A program made the translations under genes and the position numbers. A DNA stretch of 64,000 nucleotides from the NCBI RefSeq assembly GCF_002564105.1, contig NZ_PDBX01000001.1, positions 2,356,001 through 2,420,000 of the forward strand, in the 5' to 3' direction. The first letter of the stretch is position 1, and every line of letters begins with the position of its first letter. This document shows positions 15,792 through 21,587 of the stretch, in pieces. This DNA comes from Collimonas sp. PA-H2. GTDB lineage: Bacteria; Pseudomonadota; Gammaproteobacteria; Burkholderiales; Burkholderiaceae_D. The notes under the pieces are model-generated. The model was not told the DNA's origin, ran no database searches, and worked only from the letters and a program-made list of their open reading frames with translations.

Positions 15792-15830
15792 CTATTTATC
15801 GTTTGAATTGTTGATAGCCGTCCGTGGCAT
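15792..15830 (-). CDS. 12-codon leader ORF
   Basis: ATG to TAG encodes MPRTAINNSNDK. GGAAAGGA lies about seven bases upstream, a better ribosome binding site than that of rtcB1 itself. It is followed by two hairpins, the second a terminator, so a leader-peptide role is suggested. No regulatory amino-acid run is present; the Asn-rich end (NNSND) is the only bias. Confidence 0.45.
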   Translation of the reverse strand: MPRTAINNSNDK

Positions 15831-15875
15831 GGCCGTTCCTTTCCTGTAAAAATGCGTTAGTCGAAAATACTGAGT

Positions 15876-15935
15876 TGCGATTCTGCACCCGATGAAATCG
15901 CAGTGTCAAACAATTCGCCGCCGCGCGGTGCGATT
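15876..15935 (-). promoter_or_regulatory. Mutually exclusive hairpin element
   Basis: On the minus strand the sequence AATCGCA occurs twice (at 15929-15935 and 15876-15882) and flanks one TGCGATT (15896-15902). The middle segment can pair with either copy but not both, giving two alternative 7-bp stems. The copies sit inside a longer direct repeat CAGAATCGCA. This is the form of an RNA switch or attenuator. Confidence 0.5.
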
Positions 15936-15962
15936 CTGTTGTTTTTGGCACGAAACAAAGGG

Positions 15963-16006
15963 GCGAACTCAGCGCTCGAATGTCCAGCAGGACTAGTTGA
16001 GTTCGC
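15963..16006 (-). terminator. Hairpin at the end of the HNH gene
   Basis: GCGAACTCA (15963-15971) pairs with TGAGTTCGC (15998-16006), enclosing a small GTCC/GGAC hairpin. It overlaps the HNH stop codon. Only a weak T-rich stretch follows on the minus strand. Confidence 0.4.
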
Positions 16007-16574
16007 GCATGCGGCTGTGCTTGGGCAAGCGCGCCGCCAGGTAGTCGTGCTGGTCGGCCAGGACATTGCGGCCGCTCAGCAGATAATGTTCGGCGCGGCA
16101 TGGCACGTACGGCACATACAGCAGCGGCCGGAAACTCTCCAGCACCTTGCTGCCCTTTTCCTGATTGCAGTCCTTGCATGCGGTGACGCAATTGGTCCAG
16201 GTATCCTTGCCGCCGCGCGAGCGCGCCAGCACGTGGTCGCGCGACAGTTCATTGTGCGGGAAACGGCCGCCGCAATAGGCGCAGGTGTAGCGGTCGCGGC
16301 GGAACAGCAGATCGTTGTGATGGCCTAGCGGCAGTTCCATGTGCAGCATGCGCGCCATGATGGCGCTGCCGGCGATGGCGATGATGGGTTTGACGGCGAT
16401 GCGGGACTGGATGCCGGCGCGGGAATAACCACCGCGGAAAACGATGTCGCCGTCGCCGATTTCCCAAGCCACCTTCCCGCTCGCGTAATAGAGCACAGCG
16501 TCTTGCGGCGAAATCCAGTCAAACGGATTACCCGCGATATCGAGGGTCAGGATGTGGGACGTCATTTGCATCAC
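15993..16574 (-). CDS. HNH endonuclease
   Basis: A 193-residue protein with an HNH domain at about residues 88-145: zinc ligands C98-x2-C101 and C133-x2-C136, the catalytic DH pair at 113-114 (LSRDHVLARSRGGK) and N128 in the WTNCVTACKDCN segment. The N-terminal 85 residues form a beta-rich region also seen in other standalone bacterial HNH proteins. It lies in the RNA-repair run between the tRNA-His gene and the rtcB1 leader. HNH enzymes usually cut DNA, but some cut RNA, so a role in processing repair substrates is possible, though unproven. The start could be M1 or M4; a GGTGAT box precedes both. The gene's last codons form one arm of a 9-bp hairpin (15963-16006). Confidence 0.82.
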   Translation of the reverse strand: MMQMTSHILTLDIAGNPFDWISPQDAVLYYASGKVAWEIGDGDIVFRGGYSRAGIQSRIAVKPIIAIAGSAIMARMLHMELPLGHHNDLLFRRDRYTCAYCGGRFPHNELSRDHVLARSRGGKDTWTNCVTACKDCNQEKGSKVLESFRPLLYVPYVPCRAEHYLLSGRNVLADQHDYLAARLPKHSRMRELN

Positions 16575-16654
16575 CTTTGCGGTTGATTATAACCAGCATT
16601 TTTGTATTTCGTCCTTCGTTTGTTGCTTTTTAGCGTGAAGACGGACGGTACTGG

Positions 16655-16731
16655 TGGGGTGGCCTATCGGGAATGATCCGATATCGTCGCGGGTCACAGC
16701 CGCGTGCTTTGCCAGTTAAGCTAAAGCCACC
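16655..16731 (-). tRNA. tRNA-His (anticodon GTG) with an atypical T loop
   Basis: A full cloverleaf is readable. It has a 7-bp acceptor stem GTGGCTT/AGGCCAC, TA at 8-9, a D arm GCTT-AACTGGCA-AAGC, an anticodon arm CGCGG-CTGTGAC-CCGCG with GTG, a 5-base variable loop and a T stem ATCGG/CCGAT, then C73 and an encoded CCA. A G at -1 opposite C73 is the identity mark of tRNA-His. The 15-48 pair (A-T) and GG in the D loop are kept. The T loop reads ATCATTC: position 54 is A and 58 is T, swapping the almost universal T54-A58 pair. It sits between rtcA and the HNH gene on the operon strand. It is probably not the housekeeping copy; a backup, sensor or decoy tRNA is conceivable. Confidence 0.85.
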
Positions 16732-16797
16732 ATTGAGATCTATATTGGGTGCGCCGGCCTGTTTGGAAAGAGGCGGCTGGTAAGTATTGCTGCAACC

Positions 16798-16821
16798 GGC
16801 GCAGGGATTTGTCCCTGCGCC
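16798..16821 (-). other. Strong hairpin between rtcA and tRNA-His
   Basis: Perfect 10-bp stem GGCGCAGGGA/TCCCTGCGCC with a 4-base loop, starting about 15 bases after rtcA. No T-run follows on the operon strand, so it is more likely an RNA-processing or stability element than a terminator. Confidence 0.5.
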
Positions 16822-16835
16822 GCTTTATTCCTGTT

Positions 16836-17855
16836 TCATTTGGTTGCAATTTCGCAGACGCTGGACAGCCCTTGTTCTTCAAACGTGATCCTTACCGGCA
16901 AGAATTGTTCGATGACTTCGGCATTGGTGAGCGCATGCTGCGACACGCAATCGACCGTAAACCGGCCGCTGCCCGCCAGCGCCAGCGGCAGCATGATCTG
17001 GTCGGCCAGGTGCTCGCCGACCGCGGCGCCGGAGGCAATATACTGCCGCACCTGCGAAATTGCCTTTTTTGCAACCGCTTCGGAGCGCACCATTTTCTCG
17101 CCGAACGCACAAAACACTTCTGTCACATGCTGCGATTCCAGCGTCACCAGCAAGGCGTTGCCCGGCCCCTGGTCATGCGGCAAGCCGCGGATCGCCAGTT
17201 GCGCATCGTCCCAGCCCATCGCGGTCTTGACGCAAGCCAGCTCGCGCTTGGCGACGTCGGCCGGCACGCCGGCGATGAAACTTTCGGCATAACCGGCGAC
17301 GCGTTCGCCGCGGCTCATCAGTTCCAGCGGCTGCAACTGCCGGCATGGCGACACTTTCGCCTCGATCTCGCCGCCGCCGGCGGGATAAAAGCCAAAGCGT
17401 TTCAGTTCGATTTCCAGATTCGCGCCCATGGCCGCCAGCACGCGGCCGTATGCGCGCTGCAGGAAATGGGCTGGCGGCGCCATCGAGTTATGGGTGCCGC
17501 CGCTGATCTTCACCACCGATGGCGCATCCGCATACAGCAAGGCCGGCAGCAAGGTTTGCAGCACCAGGGTGCAGCTGCCTGCGGTGCCGATGGCAAACTG
17601 GTAGGCGCCGCCCTTGATCTTGCCCGGGATGAATTGCAGCGTCTGCGCGCCTACCGCCGCCGAACCGATATCGGCATTGCTGATCTCGGCGGCGGCTTGT
17701 ACCGCCACCAGATGCTGCCGCATCAAGCCAGGCTTGGGCCGGTTGGCCCGGATATTCACAATCCGGAACGGCTGTCCGGTAATCATCGACAAGGTCAGCG
17801 CGGTCCGCAATACCTGGCCGCCGCCTTCCCCTGTTGCTCCATCTAGTTCAATCAT
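16836..17855 (-). CDS. rtcA: RNA 3'-terminal phosphate cyclase
   Basis: A 339-residue RtcA. It opens with the family signature IELDGATGEGGGQVLRTALTLS and has RANRPKPGLMRQHL and the conserved GGTHNSMAPP. The AMP-accepting histidine lies in VSQHALTN (H307, matching His309 of the E. coli enzyme), and GEHLADQ is also kept. It converts RNA 3'-phosphate (and 2'-phosphate) ends to 2',3'-cyclic phosphate via ATP, making or restoring RtcB substrates. It lies 81 bases after rtcB2 with a hairpin in the gap. Length is normal. Confidence 0.95.
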   Translation of the reverse strand: MIELDGATGEGGGQVLRTALTLSMITGQPFRIVNIRANRPKPGLMRQHLVAVQAAAEISNADIGSAAVGAQTLQFIPGKIKGGAYQFAIGTAGSCTLVLQTLLPALLYADAPSVVKISGGTHNSMAPPAHFLQRAYGRVLAAMGANLEIELKRFGFYPAGGGEIEAKVSPCRQLQPLELMSRGERVAGYAESFIAGVPADVAKRELACVKTAMGWDDAQLAIRGLPHDQGPGNALLVTLESQHVTEVFCAFGEKMVRSEAVAKKAISQVRQYIASGAAVGEHLADQIMLPLALAGSGRFTVDCVSQHALTNAEVIEQFLPVRITFEEQGLSSVCEIATK

Positions 17856-17936
17856 GTTCTTCTATTCTTTATTGTTATCGTCATTGCGGTCATGGCCCCG
17901 TTCGGGACCATGGCCTGTTTCAGGGAAAGCCGGCGC

Positions 17937-19172
17937 TTAGCCTTTCACGCATACCACCTGCTTCAGGGTATGCACCACTTCCACCAGGGCGCGCTGCGCT
18001 TCCATCACCGCATCGATATCCTTGTAAGCCATCGGGATTTCGTCGATGACATCGGCATCCTTACGGCATTCCACGCCTTGCGTCGCCTTGATCTGGTCGT
18101 CCAGCGTGAAACGCTTCTTGGCCTCGGTACGGCTCATGGTGCGGCCGGCGCCGTGGCTGCAGCTATGGAAACTGTCGGCATCGCCTTTACCGCGGACGAT
18201 GAAGCTTTTTGCCCCCATCGAACCCGGAATGATTCCCAACTCGCCTGCGCGCGCCGATACCGCACCTTTACGGGTTATCAGCACATCCTTGCCGAAGTGA
18301 TTTTCCTTCTGCACATAGTTGTGGTGGCAATTCACCGCTTCCACGTGCGTCTCGAAAGGCTTGCTGATGACTGTGCGTACTGCTGCAATCAGGTTTTGCA
18401 TCATCACTTCCCGGTTCATGCGCGCGAATTTCTGCGCCCAGCTCACTGCTTGGATATAGTCGTCATAGTGCTGCGTACCTTCCGGCAAATACGCCAGGTC
18501 CTGGTCCGGCAGGTTGATGAAATGGGTACGCATATCCTGCTTGGCCAGTTCGATGAAATGCGAACCGATGGCGTTACCCACGCCACGCGAACCGGAGTGC
18601 AGCATGAACCAGACGGCGTTGCTTTCATCAAGGCAGACTTCAACGAAGTGGTTGCCGGATCCCAACGTTCCCAGGTGCCGATAGTTATTCGTATTCTTCA
18701 ACTTTGGCGTCTTCAGGCAAACCAGGTCGAATTCACCCTTCAGCTGCGCCCAGGCGGCGTCCACCGGCGTCGGCGGGGTTTCCCATGAACCTTTGTCGCG
18801 TCCCTTGAAACCGCGCGTCTTCGGCGACATTCCGTGCGGAATGGCTTTTTCGATGGCGCTGCGCAACGGGTGGAGATTGTCGGGCAGGTCGCGCGCATTC
18901 AAGGTGGTCTTGGCCGCCATCATGCCGCAACCGATATCCACCCCCACCGCCGCCGGGATAACCGCACCCAGCGTGGGAATCACGCTGCCGATGGTGGAAC
19001 CCTTGCCGACGTGGACGTCAGGCATCACGGCCAGGTGCTTATAGATAAACGGCAGCTTCGCGGTGTTGCTCAACTGCTTGCGGGCTCCGTCTTCCACCGG
19101 TACGCCGCGGGTCCACATCTTGACGTGGCTTCCGCCTTCGACATTCATTACATCGTATTCTTCGTGTTTCAT
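17937..19172 (-). CDS. rtcB: RtcB-family RNA ligase, second (operon-proximal) copy
   Basis: A 411-residue RtcB close to the operon-type enzymes of other proteobacteria. Ligands: D79 and C82 (GVDIGCGM), H175 (LGSGNHF), H192 (LHSGSRG), H284 (CHHNY) and the guanylylated H340 (SHGAGR). It ligates 2',3'-cyclic phosphate or 3'-phosphate RNA ends to 5'-OH ends. It follows the Y-RNA array by only about 28 bases, without an intervening terminator, and precedes rtcA, reproducing the classical rsr-yrl-rtcB-rtcA order. Translation probably starts at the ATG at 19172, where AAGAAGAAG stands in for a ribosome binding site. This copy has an insert around residues 115-150 absent from the distal paralogue. 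Confidence 0.95.
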   Translation of the reverse strand: MKHEEYDVMNVEGGSHVKMWTRGVPVEDGARKQLSNTAKLPFIYKHLAVMPDVHVGKGSTIGSVIPTLGAVIPAAVGVDIGCGMMAAKTTLNARDLPDNLHPLRSAIEKAIPHGMSPKTRGFKGRDKGSWETPPTPVDAAWAQLKGEFDLVCLKTPKLKNTNNYRHLGTLGSGNHFVEVCLDESNAVWFMLHSGSRGVGNAIGSHFIELAKQDMRTHFINLPDQDLAYLPEGTQHYDDYIQAVSWAQKFARMNREVMMQNLIAAVRTVISKPFETHVEAVNCHHNYVQKENHFGKDVLITRKGAVSARAGELGIIPGSMGAKSFIVRGKGDADSFHSCSHGAGRTMSRTEAKKRFTLDDQIKATQGVECRKDADVIDEIPMAYKDIDAVMEAQRALVEVVHTLKQVVCVKG

Positions 19173-19200
19173 GATCTTCTTCTTTTAAAAACAAGGGGAT

Positions 19201-19315
19201 GACAAGTGATGATGAAATGTTTTACTGAGCTATCGGCTGGCGCCGACCCGGGGCTTGAACCGGGGACCTTCGAAGCAAGCTTCGCTGCTCTATCCATGTA
19301 ATTCCATCGGCATTC
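19201..19315 (-). ncRNA. Y RNA 4: tRNA mimic opened in the D loop
   Basis: On the minus strand it runs from GAATGC to CTTGTC like its three neighbours. The Ro-type stem GATGGAA/TTTCATC (one G-U pair) encloses a permuted tRNA. The order is: GGATAGAGC (3' half of a D arm), hairpin CGAAG-CTTG-CTTCG with a stable tetraloop in place of the anticodon arm, AAGGT, T arm with GGTTCAAG, acceptor 3' strand GTCGGC, GCCA, acceptor 5' strand GCCGAT, TA, GCTCAGT (5' half of the D arm). Joining the two D halves gives a canonical D arm, so the Ro stem is inserted in the D loop. The GCCA linker looks like a discriminator base plus CCA. The T loop is 8 bases if the stem is perfect. Confidence 0.72.
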
Positions 19316-19331
19316 ATCAAAAAAAGTCGGC

Positions 19332-19466
19332 GACAAGGGGTGGTGAAACGGTGTGCGGTTGCCCGCACGGCGCTCTTCCAGTTGAGCTACGGCGGCGCTG
19401 CTTTGCCGCCGACGGGATTTGAACCCGTATCTCCCCAGCTTGAATGATGTAGTTCCACCAGCATTC
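19332..19466 (-). ncRNA. Y RNA 3: tRNA mimic opened in the variable loop (YrlA-like)
   Basis: Minus strand, GAATGC to CTTGTC. The Ro-type stem TGGTGGAA/TTTCACCA (one G-U) encloses, in order, a perfect T arm ACGGG-TTCAAAT-CCCGT, the acceptor 3' strand CGGCGGC, an 8-base connecting loop, the acceptor 5' strand GCCGCCG, TA, a D arm GCTC-AACTGGAA-GAGC, and a hairpin GTGCGG-GCAA-CCGCAC with a GNRA tetraloop instead of an anticodon loop. This is a tRNA with joined ends and a break between anticodon arm and T arm, the arrangement expected for YrlA-type Y RNAs, which mimic tRNA and guide effectors to Rsr. Confidence 0.8.
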
Positions 19467-19500
19467 GCCTAAAACCTGCTACTGCGCGTCTTTAAATCCC

Positions 19501-19591
19501 GACAAGAGTTGACAAGACATTCTGCCAAAGCTGTTCAGCCTGGCAGGCCGGATTCGCACCGGCTATTCTGAATGTAGTCTTGCCTGCATTC
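19501..19591 (-). ncRNA. Y RNA 2: reduced tRNA-like module
   Basis: Minus strand, GAATGC to CTTGTC. The Ro-type stem GGCAAG/CTTGTC has a bulged ACT and continues as ACATTC/GAATGT. The payload is a T-arm-like hairpin GCCGG-TGCGAAT-CCGGC followed directly by a second helix CTGCCA/TGGCAG with a 13-base loop. There is no D arm and no anticodon-like hairpin. CTTGTC occurs twice, ten bases apart. Confidence 0.65.
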
Positions 19592-19619
19592 GGGGACACG
19601 CACCATTGAGCGATAGTAT

Positions 19620-19672
19620 GACAAGAGGTCGATGTGACGAGACATTTATCGGATGTAATCACACCGGCATTC
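19620..19672 (-). ncRNA. Y RNA 1: minimal Ro-stem RNA
   Basis: Minus strand, GAATGC to CTTGTC, only 53 bases. CGGTGTGA pairs with TCACATCG (one G-U) and the tip is the small hairpin ACAT-CCGATAA-ATGT, with a TT / CTCG internal loop at the place where the other members carry a bulge. It has no tRNA-like payload. It keeps the shared TTACAT strand and both terminal hexamers, so it is counted as the shortest member of the array. Confidence 0.6.
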
Positions 19673-19738
19673 ATATTGCGCTCAAAACCTGTACTGCTGA
19701 TCCTGATGATCCAGCTCACGGCTAGCTCCTTTATCAGC

Positions 19739-19760
19739 GCTCTCTGTATCAAGAGAGAGC
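19739..19760 (-). other. Hairpin just after rsr
   Basis: A 7-bp stem GCTCTCT/AGAGAGC lies 11 bases after the rsr stop codon, with no T-run. It may protect the rsr 3' end or mark the cut between mRNA and the Y-RNA array. Confidence 0.45.
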
Positions 19761-19771
19761 GTACCAAACTA

Positions 19772-21325
19772 TCAAATGGCGATGGATTGAATTTCACCCA
19801 CCCACTGCGCTGCGCTTAGCTGGCCGGCGGCAAAGTCGGCGACAATCTGGAATACATCGTCAGAAAAGCCGCCGATGTTCAAGATGTCTTCCCGTTCAGC
19901 CGCCTGCGTCGTGCCGTATGGCGTGACATCGATGCACACCAGTCTGGCGTTCGGGTTGCGCTGCTTGAATGTTTCCCATTCGCGCATCGTTGCCGTTGCA
20001 CCGCGCCGCGCCGCATCGACCCAGGATTCGTTGTCCGACACGAAAATCACCAGATCGGCCTTCGTCTTGTCCTTGTTCAGCCGTGCCAGCGGTGCGCTGC
20101 AATTGGTGCCGCCGCCGCGGATGGCCGCCAGCTTGCTGGCATTTGTCATCACCGAATCGCGCGGATTCAGTTTGCAGGCGACTACATCAACTTCAAACGG
20201 CAGCACGACGCTGTCCGGATTCTTGCGCAACATTGCGGCAGCCATCAAGGCCGCAATATCGATGCAACGGATCGCCGATGTAGCAGAACCGCGGTAACCG
20301 GTCGCGGGCGACTGCATGGAACCCGATACGTCAGGACAAACCACCACTTTTCCAGCAATTTCCGGGACGTTGTTCAGCGCAATTTCCATCGCGTCCTGTA
20401 ATGCTTCAATAATTTCCACTGGAACCTCTTCATTCACCGCTCCGCGGGCGGCCATCAACTGATACGGAAACACCCGGGCCTTGGCTATTGCCTTGGCGTC
20501 GCGCAGCTTTTCCGCCACGATTGCTGTCATGCCCGGCAGCGCATACACGCCGTGGCGCGCAAACGTATTCAGGTTCATGCGCAGCATCTGCCATCCGGCC
20601 TGGCGCGCAATCTGTGCCCATGCAACATCTGTCAGTTCCAGCGCTGTCAGCATCTGGAACGGAACATTCGGCAAAGCTTGCGTGCGGTCGGCCTTGTAGG
20701 CTTCGAATGCTTTCAATAAAGGCGGCAGCGCCTCAGCGTCATAGGCCTTGCCGATCAGCCATGCGAAAAAAGCTTCGCGCCAGGCTTCCACCGGCTTGGG
20801 ATGTACCATCTTCACCACGTCGGCCAGCGATGGCGCATTGCCAACCGCAGCCGCCAGCAATTCTTGTTCCGAGGCTTGATTCAGCCACGCTTGCACCAGT
20901 TTCTTCGGGCGAGTGCCCAGCGATTTGCGGCCGACAGCGCCGGAACGCAGGATCTGCACAAAATTCCGCAGCATCTTGCCGTTATCGATCACGCGCTTGA
21001 AAGTGCGCGCCAGCTCGGGCGCTCCTTTGGCGGCCAGGATGGCCGTCAACAGCGCCGGCATGTCCTTCATGTAGCCGCGTTCGCGGCAATACACGGCGGT
21101 CTGCGCAATGAAGCATGCATCGATGTCCTGGCACAGGTCCAAGACCGTTTCCAGCTGTGTCTCGGCGCTGGTGTAAAAGGTCGCATTCAGGCAGCCGGTA
21201 GCGGCGTACTGGGCCAGTTGATGGCGCGGCGACATTGCATAGGCCGCGGCGCCGGCGGCATTGACTGCATTCGCTTGCGGCAGGAATTTGCCTTTCGGGC
21301 TTTGGAACAATTGGGTATTCGCCAT
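19772..21325 (-). CDS. rsr: Ro60-family TROVE-domain protein (Rsr)
   Basis: A TROVE plus von Willebrand A protein of 517 residues from the preferred ATG at 21325 (two more if the ATG at 21331 is used; AAGAGGA fits 21325 better). The N-terminal 300 residues form the helical-repeat ring that holds single-stranded RNA ends and Y RNAs (QLAQYAATG, KAFEAYKADRTQALPN). The C-terminal vWA domain has a MIDAS motif DVSGS near residue 331 and VIFVSDNESW. Ro proteins bind Y RNAs and misfolded RNA and work with exonucleases such as PNPase. It is the first gene after the sigma-54 promoter and is followed by the Y-RNA array and rtcB2. Confidence 0.94.
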   Translation of the reverse strand: MANTQLFQSPKGKFLPQANAVNAAGAAAYAMSPRHQLAQYAATGCLNATFYTSAETQLETVLDLCQDIDACFIAQTAVYCRERGYMKDMPALLTAILAAKGAPELARTFKRVIDNGKMLRNFVQILRSGAVGRKSLGTRPKKLVQAWLNQASEQELLAAAVGNAPSLADVVKMVHPKPVEAWREAFFAWLIGKAYDAEALPPLLKAFEAYKADRTQALPNVPFQMLTALELTDVAWAQIARQAGWQMLRMNLNTFARHGVYALPGMTAIVAEKLRDAKAIAKARVFPYQLMAARGAVNEEVPVEIIEALQDAMEIALNNVPEIAGKVVVCPDVSGSMQSPATGYRGSATSAIRCIDIAALMAAAMLRKNPDSVVLPFEVDVVACKLNPRDSVMTNASKLAAIRGGGTNCSAPLARLNKDKTKADLVIFVSDNESWVDAARRGATATMREWETFKQRNPNARLVCIDVTPYGTTQAAEREDILNIGGFSDDVFQIVADFAAGQLSAAQWVGEIQSIAI

Positions 21326-21430
21326 TTTCATTTCCTCTTTTGTTGATTGCGTTGAGCAGCTCAGGGCTTGTTCGCGTCGTCTGTTGCTGCGGCAATTTCT
21401 ATTTATCTGCCGCTTCCATATCTCCTTTAT

Positions 21431-21446
21431 TGCAACGACTGTGCCA
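21431..21446 (-). promoter_or_regulatory. Sigma-54 promoter of the rsr-yrl-rtcBA operon
   Basis: The minus strand reads TGGCACAGTCGTTGCA, an exact match to the -24/-12 consensus (TGGCAC-N5-TTGCA). It lies about 105 bases upstream of rsr and opposite rtcR. RtcR is a sigma-54 activator, so this is the expected inducible promoter. Confidence 0.9.
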
Positions 21447-21550
21447 GTCGCATCTACGAGGCCTGGATTTAATGTTAGTCAATTGATTTAAAAGAGATTT
21501 TTAACGATCTGGCGGAGACGGGAAGAGTTTGCGTGAGAATTGGCTTTTGT

Positions 21551-21581
21551 GATAAATTATCTTTTTAGATAAGAATTTATC
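21551..21581. promoter_or_regulatory. Palindrome between rtcR and its target promoter
   Basis: GATAAATT (21551-21558) and AATTTATC (21574-21581) are exact inverses, with inner arms ATCT/AGAT. The centre is about 130 bases upstream of the sigma-54 element, a normal enhancer distance, and the right arm ends six bases before the rtcR start. It could be an RtcR binding site, a hairpin in the rtcR leader, or both. Confidence 0.5.
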
Positions 21582-21587
21582 CAATAT

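Noticed and set aside
16655..16731. Dismissing the tRNA-His gene as a pseudogene because of its T loop
   Set aside because: All stems, the 15-48 pair, G-1:C73, T33, the GTG anticodon and the encoded CCA are intact; decay would not spare all of these.
16798..16821. Intrinsic terminator after rtcA
   Set aside because: A strong stem but no T-run on the operon strand; it would also cut off tRNA-His and HNH from the operon.
19201..19315. Reading this stretch as a tRNA pseudogene
   Set aside because: The parts are intact but permuted, and the unit has the same GAATGC and CTTGTC ends as three neighbours, so decay of a tRNA gene does not explain it.
19332..19466. Reading this stretch as an ordinary tRNA gene (T loop TTCAAAT, acceptor and D arm all visible)
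   Set aside because: The T arm comes before the D arm, the acceptor strands are joined by an 8-base loop, and the anticodon loop is a GNRA tetraloop. It is a permuted tRNA mimic, not a decoding tRNA.
19201..19700. A CRISPR-like or REP-type repeat array
   Set aside because: The four units differ in length and payload, share only short terminal blocks and stem strands, and lie in an Rsr-RtcB context.
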